5,915 bases of DNA from assembly GCA_018067055.1 (NCBI GenBank), contig JAGPVK010000042.1, positions 1-5,915 on the forward strand. Reading direction: 5' to 3'. The notes beneath the pieces were generated by a model, which saw only the letters and a program-made list of their open reading frames with translations, did no database searches and was not told where the DNA came from. A program made the position numbers and the translations under genes. Source of the DNA: Sphingomonadales bacterium. Lineage in GTDB: Bacteria > Pseudomonadota > Alphaproteobacteria > Sphingomonadales > Sphingomonadaceae. Of the stretch, positions 1-5,915 are shown piece by piece. How positions within the stretch are numbered: position 1 is the first letter of the stretch; every line of letters starts with the position of its first letter.

Positions 1-2
1 TG

Positions 3-254
3 CCGAAGCTGTCCTATGGCACGACATTGGGCCTTGAAGGCACGGTCATGGGGATCAACTATGGCTTTGACAAAGTCCGCTTCCTAAACCCGGTCCGCGC
101 CGGTTCCAAGGTGCGCGGACGCCACACTTTGGTCGACGCCGTAGAGAAACAGCCGGGCCGCTGGTTGCTGACCTATAATGTTGTGGTCGAAATTGACGGC
201 ATCGAAACGCCAGCCCTGATCGCGACGTCACTGGTGATGATCGTGGTTGGCTAG
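3..254 (+). CDS. MaoC-like dehydratase (hot-dog fold), C-terminal part; 5' end outside window
   Basis: The reading frame is open from the window edge (first whole codon at base 3) to a TAG stop at 252-254 and gives the last 83 residues of a protein. The visible stretch NYGFDKVRFLNPVRAGSKVRG, then LLTYNVVVEIDG and ALIATSLVMIVV, is the usual second half of MaoC/NodN-like hydratases: the tyrosine-glycine turn, the RF-xx-PV-xxG strand, and the closing beta strands of the hot-dog fold. Enzymes of this family hydrate trans-2-enoyl-CoA esters, or dehydrate 3-hydroxyacyl-CoA, in the cytoplasm. The catalytic Asp/His segment lies in the N-terminal half and is outside the window, so activity cannot be judged. 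A TTG at base 27 is internal, because the family-like sequence continues upstream of it. A strong terminator follows 24 bases after the stop, so this is the last gene of its transcript. The family call is firm; the substrate is unknown. Confidence 0.85.
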   Translation, partial: PKLSYGTTLGLEGTVMGINYGFDKVRFLNPVRAGSKVRGRHTLVDAVEKQPGRWLLTYNVVVEIDGIETPALIATSLVMIVVG

Positions 255-278
255 GCCGACTGAATATAATTTCGCATC

Positions 279-310
279 AAGGGCTCCGGATCATTTCCGG
301 GGCCCTTTTT
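279..310 (+). terminator. Rho-independent terminator after the MaoC-like gene
   Basis: An 11-bp stem, AGGGCTCCGGA (280-290) against TCCGGGGCCCT (296-306), contains a single T-G wobble and closes a 5-base loop. A further A-T pair (279/307) extends it. The 3' arm runs into five T residues (306-310). It begins 24 bases after the upstream stop codon and reads in the plus direction, so it should end the MaoC transcript before the alcohol dehydrogenase gene. Confidence 0.9.
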
Positions 311-418
311 CGTGAGCCATCGGGATCTGCGGGGTTCGGAAAGAACAGGCCGGTCTCCCCAATTATGCCGAGTCTGCATTGATATGACAGTGTCCATTCG
401 ATCGGAGATGTGCGAGCG

Positions 419-431
419 CCTCTGTCAGAGG
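419..431. repeat. 13-bp perfect palindrome upstream of the alcohol dehydrogenase gene
   Basis: CCTCTG-T-CAGAGG is a perfect 6-bp inverted repeat around one central base, 37 bases before the ATG at 469. Two adjacent half-sites with a one-base centre fit a dimeric regulator site better than an RNA hairpin, although a 5-bp stem with a 3-base loop is possible. I could not find a convincing -35/-10 pair nearby, so its link to transcription is inference. It may also be chance. Confidence 0.35.
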
Positions 432-468
432 ATCATTCGTACCGACGCGAGCAAGGGAGAGACCCATC

Positions 469-1479
469 ATGCGAACTGTAAAAGCTTTTGCTGCCCCGGA
501 GGCCGGCAGTGCACTGGAACCTTTTGAATATGAACTGGGGCCGCTGGGGTCCAATGATATCGATATAAAGGTCGAGCATTGCGGGCTTTGTCATACCGAC
601 CTCAGCCTGCGCGACAATGTCTGGGGGGCGACCCAGTTTCCTTTTGTCGGCGGGCATGAAGCGACCGGCACGGTTATCGATATCGGTGCGGAAGTGACGC
701 ATGTCAAAATTGGTGATCGCGTCGGGCTGGGGGGCCATTCGCATTATTGCATGACCTGTCGCCAGTGTCTGGATGGTGAGCATAATCTCTGCGAGTCCGT
801 GCAATCTACGGTTTCACCCGGCCGTCATGGTGCCTTTGCGGATATCGTTCGCGCCACCGGGGTCAGCGTTATCAAGCTGCCCGATGATCTGGATGCAAAG
901 GATGCCGGTCCGCTATTCTGTGCCGGCATCACGGTGTTCAATCCTTTCGTGAAATTCGACATCAAGCCGACCGACCGGATCGCGGTGCTGGGAATCGGCG
1001 GGCTCGGTCATCTGGCCCTGCAGTTCGGCAAGGCCTGGGGCTGTCATGTCGCTGCCCTGACCTCTAGCAGTTCGAAAAACGAGGAAGCCATGGCGCTGGG
1101 CGCGCATGCGGTGATCAATTCGCGCGATCCCGAGGCATTGGCGGCGGCAGCGGGAAGTTTTGACGTGATATTGAGCACGGTCGATGTCGCGCTGGACTGG
1201 AATCTGATCATATCGATGCTGAAACGCAAAGGTCGTTTGCATTTTCTGGGGGTTCAGGCGGTGCCGGCTGAGCTGCAGCTGATGCCACTGATGTTTTCGC
1301 AACTGTCGCTTTCGTCCTCGCTGGTTGGCAGTCCCCATACCATATCCGACATGCTCGAATTTTGCGCGCGCCACGACATCAAGGTGGTTACCGAGCATTT
1401 CCCGTTCGACAAGATCAACGACGCACTGGCGCATCTCGAAAGCGGCGATGCGCGCTATCGTATTGTGCTGGACAACTGA
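469..1479 (+). CDS. Zinc-dependent alcohol dehydrogenase, cinnamyl-alcohol dehydrogenase/YahK type
   Basis: This is a 336-residue medium-chain dehydrogenase/reductase, close to the usual 340-350 residues. The catalytic zinc ligands are visible as C41 (CGLCHTD), H63-E64 (GGHE) and C151 (LFCAGITVF). The structural zinc site is C94, C97, C100 and C108. The Rossmann fold carries GIGGLGH at 175-181. The segment TSSSSK (198-203) after the second strand resembles the S-x-S-x-x-K pattern of NADPH-preferring cinnamyl-alcohol dehydrogenases, so NADP(H) is the likely cofactor. Relatives interconvert primary alcohols and aldehydes with broad specificity in the cytoplasm, often favouring aldehyde reduction. 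The start ATG is chosen because AGGGAGAG (454-461) lies 7 bases upstream and the N-terminus MRTVKAFAA is typical of the family. The gene stands alone between an upstream terminator and a convergent neighbour. No key residue is missing. The family is secure; the substrate is not known. Confidence 0.93.
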   Translation: MRTVKAFAAPEAGSALEPFEYELGPLGSNDIDIKVEHCGLCHTDLSLRDNVWGATQFPFVGGHEATGTVIDIGAEVTHVKIGDRVGLGGHSHYCMTCRQCLDGEHNLCESVQSTVSPGRHGAFADIVRATGVSVIKLPDDLDAKDAGPLFCAGITVFNPFVKFDIKPTDRIAVLGIGGLGHLALQFGKAWGCHVAALTSSSSKNEEAMALGAHAVINSRDPEALAAAAGSFDVILSTVDVALDWNLIISMLKRKGRLHFLGVQAVPAELQLMPLMFSQLSLSSSLVGSPHTISDMLEFCARHDIKVVTEHFPFDKINDALAHLESGDARYRIVLDN

Positions 1480-1500
1480 ACCCGGCTTACGATCTCAGGT

Positions 1501-2265
1501 TTAAGGCTTGCCAGCCAGGCGGATGCACTGGCCGGTCATCCAGGCCGAAGCCGGGGCGCACAGATAGAGGGTCAGCGCGCCGATATCCGTGGGCGTGCCC
1601 AGCCGTCCGGCGGGCAGGCCGAGCGTGTCCTCAAAGCCGATAAAATCCTCGTCGCTCATGCTCAGCGCCTGTTTCACCGTGTCGGTCGGAACAAAGCCGG
1701 GCAGAATCGCGTTGACCCGGGTTTTCGGGCCAAGCTCGTGGGCGAGGGTTTTGGTCAGCATCAGCACGCCGGCCTTGGCGGCGCTGTAATGGCCGCTGCC
1801 GGGGAAGGGTTCCTCGGCGGCCAGCGAGCTGGTGTTGACGATCCGGCTGCCTTCGCCGAAATGCTTGCAGGCGGCGCGGACGCCATGGAAGACCGAAGTC
1901 AGATTGGTCGCCAAGGTCTTTTCCCACTCGGCTTCATCCAGTTCGATGAGCGGCGCCGAGACCAGCGAGCCACCGGCGTTATTGACCCAGATATCGAGCT
2001 TGCCGAATTCGTCGACCGCGCGCTGGGCCAGAGCGTCCATATCCTCGGCGCTGGTCACATCGGCGGCAAAGGCAATCGCCCGGCCGCTGCTGTTGCTGGC
2101 GTTGATTGCGTCGGCAACGCGGCTGATCTGGTCGATGCTGCGCGAGGCACAGACGATATTGCAACCGGCATCGGCCAGCACCTTGGCCATGCCTTCGCCA
2201 ATGCCCCGGCCGGCACCGGTAATGACAGCGACATCGCCGGTGAGATCGAACAAGGGATTGGTCAT
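1501..2265 (-). CDS. Short-chain dehydrogenase/reductase (classical SDR)
   Basis: This is a 254-residue classical SDR with a full set of motifs: cofactor loop TGAGRGIG (16-23), D69-V70 for the adenine ring, NNAG (95-98), and the catalytic tetrad N121, S147, Y160 and K164 (YSAAK). R20 and R42 hint at NADP(H), though this is only a tendency. The pattern NNAGG, SSLAAE and YLCAPASAWMTGQ resembles the 7-alpha-hydroxysteroid dehydrogenase/3-oxoacyl reductase group, which oxidises or reduces secondary alcohols in the cytoplasm. The ATG is supported by GGAGAA (plus-strand 2271-2276), 5 bases upstream on the minus strand. The gene begins 46 bases after the molybdopterin oxidoreductase stop on the same strand, so the two probably share a transcript. 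The C-terminus is odd: it ends TGQCIRLAGKP where most relatives have a V-D-G-G type ending. It could act on a hydroxyacyl-CoA or on a ring hydroxyl; the sequence does not decide. Confidence 0.92.
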   Translation of the reverse strand: MTNPLFDLTGDVAVITGAGRGIGEGMAKVLADAGCNIVCASRSIDQISRVADAINASNSSGRAIAFAADVTSAEDMDALAQRAVDEFGKLDIWVNNAGGSLVSAPLIELDEAEWEKTLATNLTSVFHGVRAACKHFGEGSRIVNTSSLAAEEPFPGSGHYSAAKAGVLMLTKTLAHELGPKTRVNAILPGFVPTDTVKQALSMSDEDFIGFEDTLGLPAGRLGTPTDIGALTLYLCAPASAWMTGQCIRLAGKP

Positions 2266-2287
2266 GGTTTTTCTCCGGGCTGTTTCG

Positions 2288-2302
2288 TCTCCCGATGGGA
2301 GA
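2288..2302 (-). other. Intercistronic stem-loop between the oxidoreductase and SDR genes
   Basis: TCTCCC (2288-2293) and GGGAGA (2297-2302) form a perfect 6-bp GC-rich stem with a 3-base loop. It sits between the oxidoreductase stop and the SDR ribosome binding site. No T-run follows it on the minus strand, so it is not a standard terminator. It may protect or tune the two-gene messenger, which is inference from position. Confidence 0.4.
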
Positions 2303-2311
2303 GGATGAAAA

Positions 2312-4543
2312 TTACTCCGCCGCTTCCAGCACTTTTGATTGTTTCGCGCGCACCCGGATCGGGATCGCGCTCATCAAGGGAATGCCGGTGCGCTTGTCAA
2401 AATCGCGGTCGTTGTAGGACAGCCGCCCGGTGTTGCCGCCTTCGCCGAGCGGGTCTTCCTGTTCATCCGGATTGGTGCCCCAGCTGTGCGGTGTGGAAAC
2501 GCAGCCGGCGCGCACGGTCTTGTCGGCCTTGGCGACGCAGCTGATGAAGGCGCGGGCGGATTCGAGTTCGACCGGCTGATCCTCGGACAGGCCAAGCGCT
2601 TCCATATCCGCGGGGTTCATATAGGCGGGATGATGCGGCACGCGTTTGCGCTGGACCGGATCTTCGTGCCAGTTGCTGTTGTGGATTTCGGTCATCCGCC
2701 GCCCGATCATCCGGAACGGGAATTCGCCGTCCTCGACCGGTTCGCCGAGCCTGGCCGCATATGCTTCCAATTCTTCCATCATCGCTGCATTGCCGACCGA
2801 CAGCTTGCCTTCCCAGCCAGCGGGTTTCGGCTGCACCAGCAGCGCCTGGGCGTCGATGATCGTGCCTTTCTGGACTTCTGCATCTTCGTAAAGCTTGGCG
2901 ATATCCGCAGGACAGCCATTGAGCGATGCACTCCACGCGCTGATCGGATCGGGCGTTTCGCCGGGGGCAAAGGTGGTTGCCTTTTCCTCGCGTTCGTCGG
3001 GATGGGCGAGCAGTGCCCAGGATTTGACCTTGATTGTCTTGTCCATTTCGGAGGCGAGCGCGTGGATGAACTGATATTCCTCGCACAGATCGGACCCTTC
3101 CGGGGATTGCATGATCGGCGGGCTGGCCTGAGCATAATTATTCTCAAAGCCCCAGCCGGCACCGAAGCCGCCATAGACTTCCGGTGCGGCGGTGTTGCCG
3201 TGCACCTCGTAATGCAGCTTGGGCGCAATGACATAGTCGGCCAGCTCGGCGGTTTTCGACATGCGCGGATCAATGCAGACCAGCAGATCGAGCGCTTTCA
3301 TCGCTTCGAAGGTTTTCAGTTGGTCGGGCCAGGCCAGCATCGGATTGCCGCCGAGCACAATTAGCGCCTTTACCTGCTTGTCGCCGGGGGTCAGGATTTC
3401 GTCGGGCAGGGCGGCGGTCGGCATGCCGGAAATGCTCTGCTCGAGATCGCGGCTGTGCAATTTGCGGCCAAAACCCCATGCCTGCATCGGGCCGGGTGTG
3501 GCGGCAATTGGCGGAGCGGGCTTGGTGAATACGCCGGTGCGGCGGTTGAGGTCGCCTTCGCGCAGCCAGTGGCCCATGATCGAGGTCAAAGCGAGGTTGA
3601 GATATTCGGTGATATTGCCGCCGCCCGACATGTTGGTGCCGGTGCCGCCGCTGATGCTGGCCTTTTTCCAGCCGCCATACATGCGGGCTGCGCGGACGAT
3701 ATCGTCTGCTGCCACACCCGCACGGTCGGCGGCCGGTCCGGCGTCGAAGGGTTGCACGGCCTGCTTGAGCGCTTCGAAGCCGTCGACATCGCCGGCGACG
3801 AATTCCTTGTCATAGAGCTCTTCGTTGATCACGATCTTGGCAATCGCGCCGAGCAGGATCGGGTCCTGGCCGGGGCGACACTGGAGATGGATATCGGCCT
3901 GCCTGGCGCTGTCGGTGACGCGCGGATCGATCACGATCAACTGCATCCCGCGCTTTTTCGCATCGTGCAGTTTTTTCGCCGGGTTCATGCCAAGGCCGCC
4001 GTTCATTGACACCACCGGATTGGTGCCGATCAGCATTAGCCCGTCCCAGTCGCCAACGCGCGGCGCACCGGCGAGCCAAGGCCCGATCAGGGCGCGGGCA
4101 ATGCCCTTGCCCGGCTGGTCGATGGTGACGCTGTCATAGACCGAGGTCGAGCCGATCGATTCCATCAGCGCCAGCATGAAAGCATGGGCGTTGACATTAT
4201 TATAGCCGAAGGTGCCGACATAGGAGGCGACCGCATCGGGGCCATGTTCGTCGACGATCCGTTCCAGCCGTGCGGCGATATCGCGCGCCGCATCGCGCCA
4301 GTGTACCGCTTGTTTTTTGCCCTGTTTCATGCCGGTGTAGCTGGTCAGCAGCCTTGTATCGAAACTGTGATAATTGGCCAGTTGCCGCCCCTTGATGCAG
4401 CTATAGCCTTCGAACTCGGGATTATCCTTGTCGCCATGGGTCTTGACCGGAACGCCATCCTCGAAATCGACAATCAATCCGCAATGGGCGTGACAGGCCC
4501 GGCACATCACATGTTTTTGCCCGCTAAAATTTTCACTGATCAT
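2312..4543 (-). CDS. Molybdopterin oxidoreductase (DMSO reductase superfamily) with N-terminal [4Fe-4S] site
   Basis: This is a 743-residue member of the bis-molybdopterin guanine dinucleotide enzymes. The N-terminal Fe4S4 domain shows C14, C17, C21 and C49 (C-x2-C-x3-C-x27-C), then KGR. Cofactor-binding signatures follow: GTNP (173-176), IDPR (205-208), and a second GGNP (about 400) and IDPR (about 424). The C-terminal dinucleotide-binding beta-barrel spans about 607-735 and ends NTGRLSYNDRDFD. No twin-arginine or Sec signal is present, so the enzyme should be cytoplasmic. At the position that carries Cys or Sec in nitrate reductase NapA and formate dehydrogenase FdhF, this protein reads V-T-I-D-Q-P, with D142 aligned by eye to the metal ligand. 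The length fits a stand-alone catalytic subunit; no electron-transfer or maturation partner is adjacent in the window. It is divergent from an acyl-CoA dehydrogenase and leads into an SDR, which suggests a catabolic role. The substrate is unknown. An in-frame GTG 12 bases upstream is the less likely start. Confidence 0.9.
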   Translation of the reverse strand: MISENFSGQKHVMCRACHAHCGLIVDFEDGVPVKTHGDKDNPEFEGYSCIKGRQLANYHSFDTRLLTSYTGMKQGKKQAVHWRDAARDIAARLERIVDEHGPDAVASYVGTFGYNNVNAHAFMLALMESIGSTSVYDSVTIDQPGKGIARALIGPWLAGAPRVGDWDGLMLIGTNPVVSMNGGLGMNPAKKLHDAKKRGMQLIVIDPRVTDSARQADIHLQCRPGQDPILLGAIAKIVINEELYDKEFVAGDVDGFEALKQAVQPFDAGPAADRAGVAADDIVRAARMYGGWKKASISGGTGTNMSGGGNITEYLNLALTSIMGHWLREGDLNRRTGVFTKPAPPIAATPGPMQAWGFGRKLHSRDLEQSISGMPTAALPDEILTPGDKQVKALIVLGGNPMLAWPDQLKTFEAMKALDLLVCIDPRMSKTAELADYVIAPKLHYEVHGNTAAPEVYGGFGAGWGFENNYAQASPPIMQSPEGSDLCEEYQFIHALASEMDKTIKVKSWALLAHPDEREEKATTFAPGETPDPISAWSASLNGCPADIAKLYEDAEVQKGTIIDAQALLVQPKPAGWEGKLSVGNAAMMEELEAYAARLGEPVEDGEFPFRMIGRRMTEIHNSNWHEDPVQRKRVPHHPAYMNPADMEALGLSEDQPVELESARAFISCVAKADKTVRAGCVSTPHSWGTNPDEQEDPLGEGGNTGRLSYNDRDFDKRTGIPLMSAIPIRVRAKQSKVLEAAE

Positions 4544-4547
4544 ATTT

Positions 4548-4553
4548 CTCTCC
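4548..4553 (-). promoter_or_regulatory. Ribosome binding site deciding the oxidoreductase start
   Basis: On the minus strand GGAGAG lies 4 bases before the ATG whose A is at 4543 (6 bases counted from GGAG). The alternative GTG start at 4555 overlaps the first base of this motif and has no purine-rich site of its own upstream. The motif therefore favours the ATG and a 743-residue protein beginning MISENFSG. Confidence 0.7.
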
Positions 4554-4690
4554 ACAGGCTAAAATTAGCAGCGTCCAACCATTGCTTTTTGCAATTTAAT
4601 CGTTCAATTAACCCACTATTGATTCAACCAATATCGCAGGCAATGGGACCGTGCCACTGGCCCTATTGATAAGAAAACTGGAGCAAAACA
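4554..4690. promoter_or_regulatory. Divergent control region between the oxidoreductase and acyl-CoA dehydrogenase genes
   Basis: This 137-base stretch lies between two divergently transcribed genes and is clearly more AT-rich than the flanking coding DNA, so it should hold both promoters. It contains GCTAA-AA-TTAGC (4558-4569), ATTGC-N5-GCAAT (4581-4595), TTAAT-N6-ATTAA (4596-4611) and TTGA-T-TCAA (4619-4627). CCATTGC (4579-4585) and GCAATGG (4640-4646) are a distant inverted pair, and CAACCA repeats at 4576 and 4625, 49 bases apart. I could not settle on -35/-10 boxes for either strand. The ribosome binding site for the plus-strand gene is GGAG at 4680-4683, 7 bases before its ATG. Shared control of both genes by one dimeric repressor is plausible but unproven. 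Confidence 0.6.
4596..4611. repeat. 16-bp interrupted palindrome TTAAT-N6-ATTAA
   Basis: This is a perfect 5-bp inverted repeat with a 6-base spacer in the middle of the divergent control region, directly abutting a second one, ATTGC-N5-GCAAT (4581-4595). Size and symmetry fit a site for a dimeric helix-turn-helix regulator. AT-rich half-sites arise by chance fairly easily in such DNA, so the functional reading is tentative. Confidence 0.35.
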
Positions 4691-5905
4691 ATGGCCGACA
4701 AACCGAGTGCAGCGGAACTCAAGGATTATGCCGAACAGGCGGATGCCTGGTTCAAGGAAAATACCGTCCGTGATCCCGGCTTCATGCTGCCGCTGACCTT
4801 CATGGAAGTTTCGACCGACCAGCAGTTCGATTTTCTCCGCGACTGGCAGCGCAAGGTCTATGAAGCGGGCTATCTTGGCGCCAGCTGGCCGAAGGAATAT
4901 GGCGGCGGCGGCTTGCACAGCGAATATCAGCGCGCGGCAACCCGGGCGATGAAGAAATATGACGCGCCGATCATGCTCAACGCGATCGGCAACGGCTGGG
5001 CCGGGCCGCTGATTCTCGATCTCGGCAGCGAGGAGCAGAAGCAGAAATATATCAAGCCGATGCTGAGCGCCGAAGATATCTGGTGCCAGGGCTTTTCCGA
5101 ACCGGAAAATGGATCGGATCTCGGCAACGCGCAGCTGAAAGCTGTGAAAGAGGGCGATGAATATGTGCTCAACGGCTCGAAAATTTGGACCTCGTTGGGC
5201 GACCGCGCGAAATATATGATCCTGCTCGCGCGCACCGATTTCGATGCGCCGAACAAATATGCCGGCCTGAGCTTCTTCCTCAACCCGATGAAGATCGATG
5301 GCATCACCACCAGCCGGATCAAGAAACTGACCGGAGAATATGGCTTCGTCCAGACCTTCTTTACCGATGCGCGCATCTCCGCCGACTGCCTGTTTGGCGG
5401 CGAGGGGAATGGCTGGTCGATGGCGATGAAGACGCTGGAATATGAGCGCGGTGCCAAGGTCAAGCCGGTCGGCGGTTTCTTCGTCAAGGAACTCGACGTG
5501 ATGGAAATTGTCGAGCTGGCGAAAAACTCGGTTCGCAACGGCAAACCGCTGCTCGACGACCCGGTGATGCGCGACAAGATGACGCAATATATGATCGATA
5601 TCCAGGCGCTCAATCTCAACAACACCCGCCGCCGGATGCCGCAATTGATGCAGGACCGGCCGATGGGACTGCCGCTGATGAACAAGCTGGCACGCACCGA
5701 ACTGATTCGGGAGCTGACCGAATTCTCGCTCGCTTTTCAGGGCACCAAGGCCGGCTATTATGTCGGTGACGAGAATGCGGTCGATGACGGTTACTGGCAT
5801 CGCAGCTATTTGAACAGTTTCTCCGCCACGATCGGCGGAGGCACCTCGGAAATTCAGCGCAATATTGTTGCAGAGCATGCGCTAGGCTTGCCGAAAACAA
5901 GATAG
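4691..5905 (+). CDS. Acyl-CoA dehydrogenase (FAD-dependent, FadE-like)
   Basis: This is a 404-residue acyl-CoA dehydrogenase, close to the usual 380-410 residues. It should form the alpha,beta double bond in an acyl-CoA, passing electrons from FAD to electron-transfer flavoprotein. The N-terminal helical domain covers about 1-128. The flavin-contacting beta domain follows, with CQGFSEPENGSDL (132-144) and W166-T167-S168. The C-terminal helical domain (about 240-404) ends with IGGGTSEIQRN (381-391). The medium-chain enzyme has its catalytic Glu in YEGT, but here that position is Gly. E252 in LEYERG (249-254) aligns with the helix-G glutamate of isovaleryl-CoA and long-chain dehydrogenases and is the likely base. 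The ATG is preceded by GGAG (4680-4683) at 7 bases. Relatives with the IGGGTSEIQRN ending are common among enzymes for steroid side chains, branched and ring-bearing acyl-CoAs, some working as heteromeric pairs. The family is certain; the substrate is unknown. Confidence 0.95.
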   Translation: MADKPSAAELKDYAEQADAWFKENTVRDPGFMLPLTFMEVSTDQQFDFLRDWQRKVYEAGYLGASWPKEYGGGGLHSEYQRAATRAMKKYDAPIMLNAIGNGWAGPLILDLGSEEQKQKYIKPMLSAEDIWCQGFSEPENGSDLGNAQLKAVKEGDEYVLNGSKIWTSLGDRAKYMILLARTDFDAPNKYAGLSFFLNPMKIDGITTSRIKKLTGEYGFVQTFFTDARISADCLFGGEGNGWSMAMKTLEYERGAKVKPVGGFFVKELDVMEIVELAKNSVRNGKPLLDDPVMRDKMTQYMIDIQALNLNNTRRRMPQLMQDRPMGLPLMNKLARTELIRELTEFSLAFQGTKAGYYVGDENAVDDGYWHRSYLNSFSATIGGGTSEIQRNIVAEHALGLPKTR

Positions 5906-5915
5906 GCATTGGTGC

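Noticed and set aside
379..407. TTGATA at 379-384 as a -35 box for the alcohol dehydrogenase gene
   Set aside because: At 17-base spacing the partner hexamer is TCGGAG, which does not resemble a -10 box.
312..527. Plus-strand small open frame (71 codons) in the leader before the alcohol dehydrogenase gene
   Set aside because: It starts right after the terminator, overlaps the dehydrogenase start in another frame, and has an irregular Cys/Arg-rich composition with no ribosome binding site; a leader peptide is not supported.
433..804. Minus-strand open frame (123 codons) covering the start of the alcohol dehydrogenase gene and its leader
   Set aside because: Most of it is antisense to the dehydrogenase N-terminus, and no ribosome binding site or motif supports it.
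913..1434. Open frame (173 codons) on the minus strand within the alcohol dehydrogenase gene
   Set aside because: It is antisense to a complete zinc-dependent dehydrogenase and has no protein-family features.
1479..1501. AACC/GGTT inverted repeat in the convergent gap as a bidirectional terminator
   Set aside because: The stem is only 4 bp with a 15-base loop and has no T-run on either side.
1738..2544. Open frame (268 codons) on the plus strand across the SDR gene
   Set aside because: It mirrors the SDR coding strand, runs through the SDR/oxidoreductase gap, and looks like low-complexity Gly/Ala shadow sequence.
2339..3364. Open frame (341 codons) on the plus strand inside the molybdopterin oxidoreductase gene
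   Set aside because: It overlaps a well-supported gene in antisense, shows no recognisable domain and has no credible ribosome binding site.
4544..4555. GTG at 4555 as the start of the molybdopterin oxidoreductase
   Set aside because: It would translate the GGAGAG ribosome binding site of the ATG at 4543 and lacks a binding site of its own.
4616..5878. Long open frame (420 codons) on the minus strand, antisense to the acyl-CoA dehydrogenase
   Set aside because: The plus-strand protein is a clear full-length acyl-CoA dehydrogenase. The antisense frame is rich in His, Arg and Ala without family motifs, as expected from the codon bias of GC-rich coding DNA.

Overview
The window carries five protein-coding genes on moderately GC-rich DNA. 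The first is truncated at its 5' end by the window edge and the other four are complete. GC-rich codons, GGAG-type ribosome binding sites, and the combination of a MaoC-type hydratase, an IGGGTSEIQRN-type acyl-CoA dehydrogenase and a cytoplasmic molybdopterin oxidoreductase suggest an alphaproteobacterium, probably of the Sphingomonadales. That placement is a judgement from protein character, not a database match. I see no RNA genes, CRISPR array, insertion sequence, integrase or attachment site.

Layout: (1) 3-254, plus strand, the C-terminal part of a MaoC-like (hot-dog fold) dehydratase, followed at once by a strong intrinsic terminator (279-310). (2) 255-468, an intergenic region holding that terminator and a 13-bp palindrome upstream of the next gene. 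(3) 469-1479, plus strand, a zinc-dependent alcohol dehydrogenase of the cinnamyl-alcohol dehydrogenase/YahK type with all zinc ligands present. (4) 1501-2265, minus strand, a classical short-chain dehydrogenase, convergent with the alcohol dehydrogenase across a 21-bp gap. (5) 2312-4543, minus strand, a large molybdopterin oxidoreductase with an N-terminal [4Fe-4S] site. It lies 46 bp upstream of the short-chain dehydrogenase and is probably co-transcribed with it. (6) 4544-4690, an AT-rich divergent control region with several small palindromes. (7) 4691-5905, plus strand, an acyl-CoA dehydrogenase.

Read together, the window looks like part of an acyl-CoA catabolic locus. It has an acyl-CoA dehydrogenase (alpha,beta-desaturation), a MaoC hydratase (hydration of the enoyl-CoA) and a short-chain dehydrogenase (possible oxidation of the hydroxyl). 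The molybdopterin enzyme could supply an unusual extra redox step. The substrate cannot be read from the sequence; steroids, alicyclic acids, branched lipids and terpenoids are all possible. The terminator separates the MaoC gene from the rest in transcription, so its membership is less certain.

The most notable item is the molybdopterin enzyme. It has a complete Cys4 cluster motif but an aspartate where periplasmic nitrate reductases and formate dehydrogenases have the Cys or Sec molybdenum ligand. It has no export signal and no partner subunit gene next to it, and it is divergent from an acyl-CoA dehydrogenase whose catalytic glutamate appears to sit at the isovaleryl-CoA dehydrogenase-like position.
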